Source of the DNA: Saccharopolyspora ipomoeae
GTDB taxonomy: Bacteria > Actinomycetota > Actinomycetes > Mycobacteriales > Pseudonocardiaceae
Assembly (NCBI RefSeq): GCF_029952525.1
Contig: NZ_JASAOF010000006.1
Coordinates: 124,001-188,000, forward strand
Direction: 5' to 3'
DNA: 64,000 bases
A model generated the notes under the pieces. It was given only the letters and a program-made list of their open reading frames with translations. It ran no database searches and was not told the DNA's origin. The first letter of the stretch is position 1. Each line of letters starts with the position of its first letter. Below, piece by piece: positions 9,243-17,969 of this stretch. The translations under genes and the position numbers were made by a program.

Positions 9243-9902
9243 ATGTCGACGAGGATGCTGATCTGCGCCCCGATGCGGCTGGAGGCCAGCGCGCTGCGCT
9301 CGGCCGCCGGGAACTCCGCGTCCGGCCAGGAAACCATGCGCACCACCGGGCTCGGGGCCGACTCGGTGACGGTGCGCCGCACCGGCTACGGCCCGAGCCG
9401 CAGCGCGCGCAGCGCGGTCCGGCTGCTGGCCGCCGACTTCGACGTCCTGGTGGTGGCCGGGCTCGCCGGTGGGCTGTCGCCCGACGTGCGCAGCGGCGAC
9501 GTGATCGTCGCCGACGAGCTGCGCGGTCATCGCGAGGTGCTGCGCTGCCAGGCCTCTGATTCGCTGGCCGCCGAACTCGTGCGCAGCGGGTTCCCGGTGC
9601 GCTGCGGGCCGATCGTGACCACCGACGCGCTGGTCCACGGCCAGCGCCGCGCGGACCTGGCGGCCACGGGCGCGCTGGCCGTGGACCTGGAGTCGGCGGT
9701 GCTGGCGCAGGCCGCCGGGCACCGCCCGCTGGCGGTGGTGCGCGTCGTGGTCGACACCCCGCAGCACCCGCTGCTGCGGCCGGGCACCGTCCGCCGGGCG
9801 ATGTCCGGGCTGGCGCGGCTGCACGCCGTGGGCTCGTGCCTGCGGCGGTGGGGCCGCCACATCCCGCCGGAAGTGCGCACCACCTGCGAGGAGGCGTTGT
9901 AG
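9243..9902 (+). CDS. hpnG: Hopanoid nucleoside phosphorylase HpnG
   Basis: This 219-residue protein of the purine nucleoside phosphorylase/MTA-SAH nucleosidase superfamily removes adenine from adenosylhopane to give the ribosylhopane precursor. Family features are the Gly-rich segment VVAGLAGGLSPDVRSGDVIVAD and the late acidic AVDLES motif contacting the nucleoside. It starts two bases after the shc stop and ends two bases before hpnH. The hopanoid role is assigned from this context; generic phosphorylase activity alone would not show it. Confidence 0.88.
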   Translation: MSTRMLICAPMRLEASALRSAAGNSASGQETMRTTGLGADSVTVRRTGYGPSRSARSAVRLLAADFDVLVVAGLAGGLSPDVRSGDVIVADELRGHREVLRCQASDSLAAELVRSGFPVRCGPIVTTDALVHGQRRADLAATGALAVDLESAVLAQAAGHRPLAVVRVVVDTPQHPLLRPGTVRRAMSGLARLHAVGSCLRRWGRHIPPEVRTTCEEAL

Positions 9903-9904
9903 TC

Positions 9905-10906
9905 ATGGGCATTCCCGTGCGCCAGGCGGTCCGCGTCGGCGCGTACCTGTTGAAGCAGAAGCTGGCGCGGCGCGAGAAGTTCGCGCTCACCCTGGAGCTG
10001 GAGCCGCTGTTCGCCTGCAACCTGGCCTGCGCCGGGTGCGGCAAGATCCAGCACCCGGCCAACGTGCTCAAGCAGCGGATGCCGGTCGAGCAGGCGCTGG
10101 CCGCGGTCGAGGAGTGCGGCGCCCCGGTGGTCTCGATCGCCGGGGGCGAACCGCTGATGCATCCCGAGATCGACGTGCTGGTGCGGGAGCTGGTCAAGCG
10201 CAAGAAGTTCGTCTACCTGTGCACCAACGCGCTGCTGATGCCGCGCAAGATCGACGAGTTCGAGCCCTCGCCGTACTTCTCCTTCGCGGTGCACATCGAC
10301 GGGTTGGAGGAGCGCCACGACGCCTCGGTGTGCAAGAAGGGCGTGTTCGCGCAGGCCGTGGACAACGTGAAGGACGCGCAGCGGCGCGGTTTCCGGGTGA
10401 CCACGAACTCCACGTTCTTCACCACCGACACGCCGCAGTCGGTCATCGAGGTGCTGGACTTCCTCAACAACGAGCTCCAGGTCGACAAGATGATGCTCTC
10501 GCCGGCCTACGCCTACGACAAGGCGCCGGACCAGGAGCACTTCCTCGGCGTGACCGAGACCCGCGAGCTGTTCAAGAAGGTCTTCGCCGACGGGCGGCGC
10601 AAGCGGTGGCGCTTCAACCACTCGCCGCTGTTCCTGGACTTCCTGGAGGGCAAGGTCGACTTCGACTGCACGGCGTGGGCGATCCCGTCGTACTCGCTCT
10701 ACGGCTGGCAGCGGCCCTGCTACCTGATGGACGACGGCTACGCCCGCACCTACCGCGAGTTGCTGGAGGACACCGACTGGCAGGCGTACGGCCGGGGCAA
10801 CGATCCGCGCTGCGCCAACTGCATGGCCCACTGCGGCTACGAGCCCACCTCGGTGCTGGCCACCCTCGGCTCGCTGCGAGAGTCGCTGCGCGCCTTGCGG
10901 AGCTGA
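9905..10906 (+). CDS. hpnH: Adenosyl-hopene transferase HpnH (radical SAM)
   Basis: This 333-residue radical SAM enzyme attaches a 5'-deoxyadenosyl group to diploptene, the first step of side-chain extension. The iron-sulphur motif is CNLACAGC (Cys38, Cys42, Cys45), followed by the SAM-binding SIAGGEPLMHPE. A C-terminal cysteine set (CYLMD, DPRCANCMAHCGYE) matches the family's auxiliary region. The ATG at 9905 is chosen because it follows hpnG directly. The usual next genes (aminotransferase hpnO, ispG, dxs) are absent, so this operon stops at the ribosylhopane stage. Confidence 0.94.
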   Translation: MGIPVRQAVRVGAYLLKQKLARREKFALTLELEPLFACNLACAGCGKIQHPANVLKQRMPVEQALAAVEECGAPVVSIAGGEPLMHPEIDVLVRELVKRKKFVYLCTNALLMPRKIDEFEPSPYFSFAVHIDGLEERHDASVCKKGVFAQAVDNVKDAQRRGFRVTTNSTFFTTDTPQSVIEVLDFLNNELQVDKMMLSPAYAYDKAPDQEHFLGVTETRELFKKVFADGRRKRWRFNHSPLFLDFLEGKVDFDCTAWAIPSYSLYGWQRPCYLMDDGYARTYRELLEDTDWQAYGRGNDPRCANCMAHCGYEPTSVLATLGSLRESLRALRS

Positions 10907-11290
10907 CCCGCACAGCGCAGCGTCCTCACCTCCGCTCGAGCACCGTGTGGCCGTGCCGCTGATCGCGGGCAGCGGACAGTTTTAGTCCAAATCACCCATG
11001 ATCAATATCCGTTTTGCCCGGACAGTTTGGACTAAAACTGTCCACTGAGCGTGCAGGTAACCACCCGCAGCACCGCGGGTTTCATGACCGTTTCGACGAC
11101 GATCGCGCAACACACACCATAAGGCCTGGCGGCAGGCCGTTGATCAGTACACTCGGGCCCAATGGTCGTGCACCAGGCCGACGTGTGTGCCCGATGCCGA
11201 CCTTTCGGCGTTGGCTGCGCGCATCAACCATGTACGTCCGCGCGTTCAGCCCGCTGCTCACCCGCTGCGGGCTGAACGCACGGACTCGGG
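10907..11290. other. Gap between hopanoid operon and catabolic operon
   Basis: No credible gene is seen in this 384-base stretch between convergent operons. Its main content is the long inverted repeat listed separately. The part from 10978 to 11170 is markedly richer in A and T than the flanks. Confidence 0.5.
10974..11043. repeat. 18-bp perfect inverted repeat with 34-bp spacer
   Basis: The 18 bases at 10974-10991 (ggacagttttagtccaaa) recur as an exact reverse complement at 11026-11043. The sequence cggacagttt also appears as a direct repeat at 10973 and 11019. The arms are AT-rich compared with the surroundings. It could be a long-stem terminator for hpnH, a regulator-binding site or the trace of a small inserted element. 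No ORF lies between the arms. Confidence 0.7.
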
Positions 11291-13003
11291 CTACACCGTC
11301 TGCGAGGTGTGGGAGCGTTGAGCGGCGTGGGCGGCGATGTCGCGGCCGACCTGGTATCCGAAGACCATCGCGGGGCCGATGTTGGCGCCGTAGCCGGGGT
11401 ATCCGCCTCCGAAGACGCTGACCGCTGCGGTGCCCACGGCGTAGAGGCCGGGGACCGCATTGCCGGAAGCGGTCCGGACCTCGTTGCGGTCGTTGACGGA
11501 GAGCCCGGCGTAGGTGCCCAAATCGCCCATCTGGATCCGCACCGCGTAGTAGGGCGCGGTGTCGATGGGTGCGAGATTCGGGTTGGGTTCGTGCTCCATG
11601 TCGCCCTTGAAGTGGTGGAACCAGTTGGAGCCCCGGTCGAACCGGCTGTCGGTGCCCTTGGTCGCGTCGGCGTTGAACTCGGCCAGCGTGCGTTCGAGGT
11701 TGTCACCGGGAACGCCGATGCGGTCCGCCAGCTCCTGCACGGAACGGGCTTCGACGAGGTAGCCGACCTTCTTGTAGTACCAGGTGGGCAGCGGCCACGG
11801 CTTGGCGTAGCCGATCCCGTACCGGCGCATGGCCTTGCGGTCGCTGATGATCCAGGCGGTCGTGTCCCGTTCGCCGGCGCTGTCGCGGAGCATCTCGACG
11901 CCGAAGTCGTGGTAGGAGTACGACTCGTTGGCGAAGCGGTGACCGCGGCGGTTCACCGCGATCAGGCCCGGCAAGCCGAACGCCCTGAGGTGCGGGAAGA
12001 CGCGTTGCCGGCCGCGCAGGTTCCGCCAGACGGTGACCGGGCCCCACGCAGCGGGTTGGTGGGGTGAGGAGTCGATGACGCCACCGTGGTCCTTGGCGAG
12101 GAAGTAACTGTCCCCTTGGTGCCCGACGGTGGGGGTGACGTGGTTGTCGCCGCGAAGATCGTGCCCGAAGTGCCGGCTGCGGAGGGTCTCGCTGCCCGAG
12201 AAGCCGCCTGCGGCGATGACCACGCCGCACCGCGCGTGCACGGCGGCGGCGCGGGCGCCGGACAGCACCGCACCGGTGACGGTGCCGTTGTCGTCCTTGA
12301 GCACCTCGGTGACGCGCGTGTTCGTCCACATGGGAATGTTCATCTCGCCTGCGCTGGCGATCAGCCGGGTCATCAGCGCGTTGCCGTTGGTGCGCGTGAG
12401 CGCCCGCCGCAGCAGGAGGCGTTCCAGCCAGGTCTTGATCAGCCGCCGCTGGACGTAGCCGAATGCGCGCAGGGAGCGGTTGGCCTTGAGGAACGTGGCG
12501 ATGTCCGGCCCGATCTCGGGCATGTAGCCGAAGACGGTGTAGGTGTAGAGGTACGGCTGCACCCGAAGCCGGTGCTCCTTGAGCATCCGGGCGTCGGCCT
12601 TCTTCACCGTCAGCGCGCGACCGGACTTGCGCGCACCCGGCGTGTCCATCTGGTAGTCGGGCGCCATCTCCGGGTAGTGGAACTCGACGCGGGTGTTGTT
12701 CTCGAAGAACTCCAGCGCCTCCGGGACGAGGTCCAGGAAGCGGCTCACCGCCGCGGCGTCGTAGGAATCCCCGGCGAGGGCCTTGATGTAGGTCTCGGCC
12801 TCCTCGCGGCTGTCGCCTTCGGACAGTCCTTGGCGGTTCCCGGGAACCCACAGCCAACCGCCCGAGATCGCCGTGGTGCCGCCGAGGTGAGGTTCCTTGT
12901 CGACGACGAGGACGTCGAGGCCCTGCCTCTTGGCCGCCAGCGCGGCCGAGATCCCGGCGGCCCCGGAACCCACGACCAGGACGTCGCAGTCGATGGTGCT
13001 CAT
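11291..13003 (-). CDS. FAD-dependent dehydrogenase, 3-ketosteroid-dehydrogenase/fumarate-reductase-like
   Basis: This 570-residue flavoprotein has an N-terminal FAD-binding fold (VLVVGSGAAGISAALAA, then GGTTAISGG) and the family's C-terminal FAD segment (GLYAVGTAAVSVFGGGYPGYGANIGPAMVFGYQVGRDIA). Members such as KstD remove hydrogens alpha-beta to a ring ketone. It is the last gene of a minus-strand operon after an SDR and pobA. I infer a 4-oxocyclohexanecarboxylate desaturase role that would yield 4-hydroxybenzoate for PobA, but a steroid or other cyclic ketone substrate is possible. It starts 24 bases after the SDR stop. Confidence 0.85.
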   Translation of the reverse strand: MSTIDCDVLVVGSGAAGISAALAAKRQGLDVLVVDKEPHLGGTTAISGGWLWVPGNRQGLSEGDSREEAETYIKALAGDSYDAAAVSRFLDLVPEALEFFENNTRVEFHYPEMAPDYQMDTPGARKSGRALTVKKADARMLKEHRLRVQPYLYTYTVFGYMPEIGPDIATFLKANRSLRAFGYVQRRLIKTWLERLLLRRALTRTNGNALMTRLIASAGEMNIPMWTNTRVTEVLKDDNGTVTGAVLSGARAAAVHARCGVVIAAGGFSGSETLRSRHFGHDLRGDNHVTPTVGHQGDSYFLAKDHGGVIDSSPHQPAAWGPVTVWRNLRGRQRVFPHLRAFGLPGLIAVNRRGHRFANESYSYHDFGVEMLRDSAGERDTTAWIISDRKAMRRYGIGYAKPWPLPTWYYKKVGYLVEARSVQELADRIGVPGDNLERTLAEFNADATKGTDSRFDRGSNWFHHFKGDMEHEPNPNLAPIDTAPYYAVRIQMGDLGTYAGLSVNDRNEVRTASGNAVPGLYAVGTAAVSVFGGGYPGYGANIGPAMVFGYQVGRDIAAHAAQRSHTSQTV

Positions 13004-13027
13004 GTTCAGCCTTTCGTCGCGCGGTTT

Positions 13028-13801
13028 TCAGTGGGCGGTGTAGCCGCCGTCGATGACGAGCTCGGTCCCGGTGGTGAACGAGGACTCGTCGGAAGCCAGG
13101 TACAGCACGCCGTACGCGATCTCCTCGGGCTCGCCCTGGCGGGCGATGGGATTGCCTGCGACGAGCCGGCGGTAGTACTCCTCGGGGCCGAGCAGGCTCC
13201 GCTCGGCGGATGAACTGCTCATCCGGGTGCGCATCGATCCCGGGTGGATGGAGTTCACCCGGATGCCGTGCGGCCCGTAGGTGACGGCGTCGGCCTTGGA
13301 CAGCAACCGCACGGCCCCTTTGGACGCGTGGTAGAGCGGGACGTTGGAGCCTCCGGTGAGGCCGTGGATCGACGAGAAGTTGATGATGCTGCCGCGTCCG
13401 GACCGGATCATGTGCGGCACGACCTGCTTGGTCATCAACCACGTCCCCTTGACGTTGACGCCGAAGACCGCGTCGAACTCGTCCTCCGTGGATTGGTGTG
13501 AGGGCGCGGGCCTGCCGAGAATCCCGGCCGCGTTGACCAGGATGTCGGGGCCGCCGAGTGCGGAGACGATCTCGGCCACGACTCGTTCGACCTCGACGGC
13601 GTCGGTGAGGTCGAGCTGCCAGTCGCTGACCGAGCCGGATTCCCACGGCTGTGCCGGCGTCGCCCGGTCGAGGTTGGCGACCGTGGCGCCGTGGGCGGCG
13701 AGCAGGCGGACGACGGCCGCACCGAGGTCGCCGCTACCGCCGGTCACGATCGCGACCTTGCCCGCGACGCGGCCCACGAGAGGGTCTTTGGTTGGGTTCA
13801 T
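13028..13801 (-). CDS. SDR-family oxidoreductase
   Basis: This 257-residue classical short-chain dehydrogenase has the NAD(P) motif TGGSGDLGAAV, NAAG in the middle, catalytic Ser-Tyr-Lys (INFSS, then YHASK) and the C-terminal FTTGTELVIDGGYTAH. It sits between pobA and the KstD-like flavoprotein with 37- and 24-base gaps, so it is cotranscribed. An alcohol-to-ketone step on a ring is the likely role; I infer a hydroxycyclohexanecarboxylate dehydrogenase. The family is too broad to prove the substrate. Confidence 0.88.
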   Translation of the reverse strand: MNPTKDPLVGRVAGKVAIVTGGSGDLGAAVVRLLAAHGATVANLDRATPAQPWESGSVSDWQLDLTDAVEVERVVAEIVSALGGPDILVNAAGILGRPAPSHQSTEDEFDAVFGVNVKGTWLMTKQVVPHMIRSGRGSIINFSSIHGLTGGSNVPLYHASKGAVRLLSKADAVTYGPHGIRVNSIHPGSMRTRMSSSSAERSLLGPEEYYRRLVAGNPIARQGEPEEIAYGVLYLASDESSFTTGTELVIDGGYTAH

Positions 13802-13838
13802 GCGCTGATCTCCTGTTGCGTGCTGCGGTGCCGGCTGG

Positions 13839-15092
13839 TCAAGGTCGACGTCCGGCGGTCAGCCGCAGCGCTTCGCTGACGACGGACCGCGGGTTGGTGT
13901 GCGCGATCGGGTGGCCGGTGTAGCCCTCGGCCAGCAGGGCGCGGCCTGCAGCTGAACCGGTGATCTGGTCGAGCTCGGCGAGCTGGCGGTGGCGGTCGAA
14001 GTCACCGGTGTCCGGAGCGAGGTGCAGCATCGAGGTCATCCACCAGGAGAAGTGCTGGGCTCGCCAGACCCGCTGCGCGGCGGTGCGGCCGTATCCCTCC
14101 AGCAGGTCCGCGTGCCCGGTGCCGAAGAACCTCTCCAGAGCCTGGGCCAGGACCACGGCGTCCGAGATCGCCAGGTTGAGCCCCTTGGCGCCGGTCGGCG
14201 GCACCGTGTGCGCGGCGTCACCGGCGAGGAAGAGCCGTCCGTGCTGCATCGGATCGCAGACGTAGCTGCGCATGGGGATGACGCCGCGCTGAAAGATGGT
14301 TCCCTCGTTGAGCGGGGAACCGCTTCCCGCCACCCTGGATTGGAGTTCGTCCCAGATCTGGTTGTCGCTCCAGGAATCGGCGTCCTCCGTGGGATCGCAC
14401 TGGAAGTACATCCGCTGCACGGCGGGGGTGCGCGAACTGATCAGCGCGAACCCGCGAGCGGAGTGGGCGTAGATCAGTTCTTTCGAACTCGGTGGAGCCT
14501 CGGCCAGGATCCCGAACCACCCGTGCGGGTAGGCGCGGAAGTGGTCGGTCCGCCGGCTGTCCGGGATGGACCACTTGGCGGTTCCCTGCGCTCCGTCGCA
14601 GCCCGCGATGAGATCGCAGTGCAGTTCGGCGGGACGGCCGTCGGCGTCGGTGAAGTGGATGACGGGCTCGGTGCCGGTCACGCCGTGCAGCGACACCTCC
14701 GAGGTGCTGAACCGGATGTCGCCGTCGGCGGCGAGCCGGGCGGCGATCAGATCGCGGAGCACCTCGTGCTGCGGGTACAGGTGGACGGACCTGCCCGCCG
14801 ATGACGCGAGGTCCACGCGGTGCGACTCGCCGCCGAACCGGATCTCGATGCCGTCGTGGCGGGAACCCGTGTCCAGCAACCGGTTTCCGACGCCGGTGGA
14901 CACCATCACGTCCACGGTCCCCTGTTCCAGGATGCCCGCCCGGATGGTGGCTTCGATGTCCTCCCGCGTTCGGGTCTCGATCACCACGGATTCGATCCCC
15001 GCCAGCGAGAGCAGGTGCGAGAGCATCAGTCCGGCCGGACCGGCACCGACGATGCCGACCTGGGTGCGGGCGTGCGTGCGTTGTGCGGTCAT
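13839..15092 (-). CDS. pobA: 4-hydroxybenzoate 3-monooxygenase
   Basis: This 417-residue class A flavin monooxygenase hydroxylates 4-hydroxybenzoate to protocatechuate with NAD(P)H and oxygen. FAD motifs are all present: GAGPAGLMLSHLL near the N-terminus, the DG motif AGCDGAQG, and LFLAGDAAHTVPPTGAKGLNLA in the C-terminal third. The order of motifs, the segment ATIRAGILEQGTVD and the length match PobA. It is expressed with the SDR and KstD-like genes downstream and is preceded by an IclR regulator gene, the usual type controlling pob and pca genes. Confidence 0.93.
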   Translation of the reverse strand: MTAQRTHARTQVGIVGAGPAGLMLSHLLSLAGIESVVIETRTREDIEATIRAGILEQGTVDVMVSTGVGNRLLDTGSRHDGIEIRFGGESHRVDLASSAGRSVHLYPQHEVLRDLIAARLAADGDIRFSTSEVSLHGVTGTEPVIHFTDADGRPAELHCDLIAGCDGAQGTAKWSIPDSRRTDHFRAYPHGWFGILAEAPPSSKELIYAHSARGFALISSRTPAVQRMYFQCDPTEDADSWSDNQIWDELQSRVAGSGSPLNEGTIFQRGVIPMRSYVCDPMQHGRLFLAGDAAHTVPPTGAKGLNLAISDAVVLAQALERFFGTGHADLLEGYGRTAAQRVWRAQHFSWWMTSMLHLAPDTGDFDRHRQLAELDQITGSAAGRALLAEGYTGHPIAHTNPRSVVSEALRLTAGRRP

Positions 15093-15219
15093 GTTGTCCC
15101 GTTCTTCTTCAGGGGAGTTCGCGATTCACCGGAGCCGGTGCGGTGAGGCGGGTGCCGACCGTCCGCTCTGGGCAAGAGCGTGCGGTGCGGGAGCGCCGGT
15201 GCGGGAGCACCGATGCCAT

Positions 15220-16035
15220 TCAGCGGGAAGGTTTCGGTCCGCGGGTGCGGATCGTCTCCTCGGAAGGAAGCAGCGCACCGAGAGCGCGGGAGATCCCGCG
15301 CGCGGTCGCCAGCAGCACCGGTGCGTGCGCCCGGGGGTTCGGGTCGCCGGCGGGGATGACGATGGACAGCGCCGCGACGACTTCGCCGTGCTCGTTGCGG
15401 ATCGGGGCGGCGAGTCCCGTGGCACCCAGCGTGATCATCTGGCGGGCCACCACGAACCCCTCCTGCCGCACCTGCGCCAGCACGCGCCGGAGCTCGGCGG
15501 GGTCGGTGACGGTCTGGTCGGTGTAGCGCGGCAAGGACTGCGCCAGCACTTCCTCCTGCAGCTCGCGCGGGCTGAACGCGAGCAGCACCAGACCGGCCGA
15601 GGTGGCGTGGATGGGCAGCCGCCCGGCGATCCGCGCGACGTTGGCGACCGCGTCGCCCCGGGCGGACAGGCGTTCCAGGTACAGCACGTCGGTGCCTTCC
15701 AGGATGCCCACCTGGGTGTGCTGCCGGACCACGGCCTGCAGGTCCTCCATGAACGGCATGGCGACCTGGCGCAGGTCCTGCGCCCGGGAGGACCGGGAGG
15801 CGACCTCCCAGAGCTGGTGGCCCATCCGCACCCTCCCGTCCTCGGCCCGGTCGAGGGCACCGAGCTCGACCAGCTCGGTGACCAGGCGGTGCGCTGTGGT
15901 GACGGGCAGGTCCGCGCGCCGCGCGATCTCCGACACGGTCAGCGTCGGGGAACTCGCGGTGAACGACCGCAGGATCCGCATCGCTCGGGTGAGGACCGAC
16001 TCACCAGCCGCTGACCTGGCCATGAGCACCATCAT
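15220..16035 (-). CDS. IclR-family transcriptional regulator
   Basis: This regulator of up to 271 residues has an N-terminal winged helix (VSEIARRADLPVTTAHRLVTELVELGAL) and the C-terminal IclR ligand domain. It lies within the operon between the YciI-like gene and pobA and is the probable regulator of both (PobR/PcaR-like role inferred). The start is uncertain: ATG codons at 16035, 16032 and 16023 are all in frame and the last gives a typical IclR N-terminus. Its stop lies 127 bases before the pobA start. Confidence 0.87.
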   Translation of the reverse strand: MMVLMARSAAGESVLTRAMRILRSFTASSPTLTVSEIARRADLPVTTAHRLVTELVELGALDRAEDGRVRMGHQLWEVASRSSRAQDLRQVAMPFMEDLQAVVRQHTQVGILEGTDVLYLERLSARGDAVANVARIAGRLPIHATSAGLVLLAFSPRELQEEVLAQSLPRYTDQTVTDPAELRRVLAQVRQEGFVVARQMITLGATGLAAPIRNEHGEVVAALSIVIPAGDPNPRAHAPVLLATARGISRALGALLPSEETIRTRGPKPSR

Positions 16036-16074
16036 CAGTCGACGGTTGCGAGGGCACCAGTCCGTGCGCCCGGC

Positions 16075-16371
16075 TCACGCGAGCTCCCCGGCGAGTCGGC
16101 CCAGCACGGGTACCCACTCCTGGGCGGTCACCTCGGCGACCAGCCCGTGGCGGCGGAACGGGTCGTCCTCGGTGCACGCGACGGCCTCGTCCCGCGAGCT
16201 CGCCCTGATCAGCAGCAACGCGCCCGCCGGGTCCTGCGGCCCGAACGGGCCCGAGCACATGTTGATGCCACGGGTGCCGAGGTCGGACAGGAACTCCTTG
16301 TGCGCCGGGCGGTGCCGGTCGCGCCCTGCGGTGTCGTCGGTGTAGCGGTAGGTGACGGCGTAGACGGCCAT
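16075..16371 (-). CDS. YciI family protein
   Basis: This 98-residue ferredoxin-like fold protein has the family pattern of an aromatic-rich first strand (MAVYAVTYRYTDD), HRPAHKEFLSDL with the conserved His, and ALLLIRASSRDEAVACTEDDPF. Homologues include muconolactone-isomerase-like and small degradative proteins often found in aromatic catabolic operons. It lies 35 bases after the transporter stop and 39 before the IclR start. The exact reaction is unknown. Confidence 0.85.
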   Translation of the reverse strand: MAVYAVTYRYTDDTAGRDRHRPAHKEFLSDLGTRGINMCSGPFGPQDPAGALLLIRASSRDEAVACTEDDPFRRHGLVAEVTAQEWVPVLGRLAGELA

Positions 16372-16406
16372 GTTCCAGCGATTCCTTCCTGCGTGCGGGC
16401 AACGGG

Positions 16407-17744
16407 TTACCGGCGGTGCGGCGACTTCCCGAGGTCGTCGAGCGGCACGTCGTGGGTCTCGCGGGCGCTGAGCACCGCCAGGGCCGAGACGACGGCGCAG
16501 GCGCTGGCGAACGAGGCCACCGGGATCCACCCCGTTTCGCCACCGCCCTTGATCGCGAAACCGACCGTCGGCGCGAAGCCGGCGAGCAGGAGCCCCACCT
16601 GGCTGGAGATCGCGAAGCCCGAGTAGCGCACCCGCGCGGCGAAGGTCTCGGCGAAGAACGCGGGCCACAGCCCGTTCATGCCGGAGTAAGCCAGACCGGC
16701 GAAGGCCAGCGCCGTCACGAAGATCAGCGGCACGCTGCCGGTCGAAACGGCCCAGAAGTAGACCCACACGAGAACACCGCACCCCAGCGAGGACGCGATC
16801 CACACCGGGCGGCGACCCACCCGGTCGGACAGCGCGGCCGCGGCCGGGACAGCGACCACGGCCAGCGCGTTCGCGAACACCGACGCCCACAGCATCGTCG
16901 GCTTGTCCAGACCGACCTCGCGGGAGGTGGCGTAGGCGAGGCCGAAGACCATGAAGATCGTCTGCAGCATCGCGAACAGCGAGGCCACCGCGATCCGGAC
17001 CACGTCGCGCCACTGGGTGCGGAACAGGGTGGCGAGGGGGAGAGGCGCCAGCTCGTCCTGGGCGGCCTCCGATTCGAAGACCGGCGTCTCGTCCAGGTTG
17101 CGGCGCACCGCGTAGGCGATGAGGATCATCACGATGCTCAGCAGGAACGGCATCCGCCAGCCCCAGCTCAGCAGCTGCTCCTCCGGGAGCGCGGCCACCG
17201 GGATGAACACGAGGTTGGCCAGCACGATCCCGCCCATCGTGCCCGACATCGTGAAGCTGGTGAAGAACCCGCGGTGCCCTTCCGGGGAGTGCTCCAGCGT
17301 CAGCGTGCTCGCACCGGCGGCTTCTCCGCCGGCGGAGAAGCCCTGTCCGAGTCGGACCAGCACGAGCAGGGCCGGGGCGAGCAGGCCCGCCTGCTGGTAG
17401 GTCGGCAGCAGCCCGACCGCCAGGCTGGAGGTCCCCATCAGCAGCAGCGTGAAGATCATGATCTTCTTGCGGCCCACCCGGTCCCCGAAGTGCCCGAGCA
17501 CGACGCCCCCGAGGGGACGTGCCACGTAGCCGGCGCCGAACGTGGCCAGCGCGGCGATCGTGCCGACCGCCGGGTCGTCCGACGGGAAGAACAGCACCGG
17601 GAACACCAAGGCCGCTGCGGAACCGTAGATGAAGAAGTCGTAGTACTCGAGCATGCTGCCGAGAAACGCTGCGAGCGCCGCCTTGCGGCCGTCCCGCATC
17701 CCGCTCTTCTTCCCGGCCCGCCACCTCGTCGTGGTCGGGGTCAT
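16407..17744 (-). CDS. MFS transporter, metabolite:H+ symporter (MHS) family
   Basis: This 445-residue, twelve-helix permease resembles the KgtP/ShiA/ProP group. Typical features are LGSMLEYYDFFIYGSAAAL in helix 1, ARPLGGVVLGHFGDRVGRKK between helices 2 and 3, and a middle cytoplasmic loop. It is first in the operon with pobA, so it probably imports the aromatic or alicyclic acid. The ATG at 17744 is chosen for its ggaggga ribosome binding site; the frame stays open further upstream but without one. Confidence 0.9.
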   Translation of the reverse strand: MTPTTTRWRAGKKSGMRDGRKAALAAFLGSMLEYYDFFIYGSAAALVFPVLFFPSDDPAVGTIAALATFGAGYVARPLGGVVLGHFGDRVGRKKIMIFTLLLMGTSSLAVGLLPTYQQAGLLAPALLVLVRLGQGFSAGGEAAGASTLTLEHSPEGHRGFFTSFTMSGTMGGIVLANLVFIPVAALPEEQLLSWGWRMPFLLSIVMILIAYAVRRNLDETPVFESEAAQDELAPLPLATLFRTQWRDVVRIAVASLFAMLQTIFMVFGLAYATSREVGLDKPTMLWASVFANALAVVAVPAAAALSDRVGRRPVWIASSLGCGVLVWVYFWAVSTGSVPLIFVTALAFAGLAYSGMNGLWPAFFAETFAARVRYSGFAISSQVGLLLAGFAPTVGFAIKGGGETGWIPVASFASACAVVSALAVLSARETHDVPLDDLGKSPHRR

Positions 17745-17809
17745 GAATCCCTCCGGATGTCGCACCGAACAAGTTCGCCACATCGCGCGCTGTGAGGGAT
17801 GAGTCTGCG

Positions 17810-17847
17810 ATTCAGCTGAGCGGGCCAACACACGCATCCCGCTGAAT
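17810..17847. promoter_or_regulatory. Interrupted palindrome upstream of the MHS transporter
   Basis: The bases attcag...gcggg at 17810-17824 are matched by cccgctgaat at 17838-17847, an imperfect inverted repeat about 65-100 bases ahead of the transporter start. It is a plausible binding site for the operon's IclR regulator. No experimental site is known to me with this exact sequence. Confidence 0.4.
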
Positions 17848-17969
17848 GGCAAAGCTCTTCGAGCTCCATGCCTGGTGCGCCTCGCGTGATGCGCGCGGGC
17901 ACGCACCAGGGTTGCCGACCCGGGTTGCCCAGGGCTCGTCTCGGCGCGGCGGGTCCCAGGCCGCAACAC

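Noticed and set aside
15215-17850. A 14-bp sequence (gccattcagcggga) found at 15215-15228 and inverted at 17837-17850, as possible mobile-element ends
   Set aside because: A 14-base match is expected by chance in 64 kb, no target duplication is visible, and the genes between belong to one operon with their flanks.
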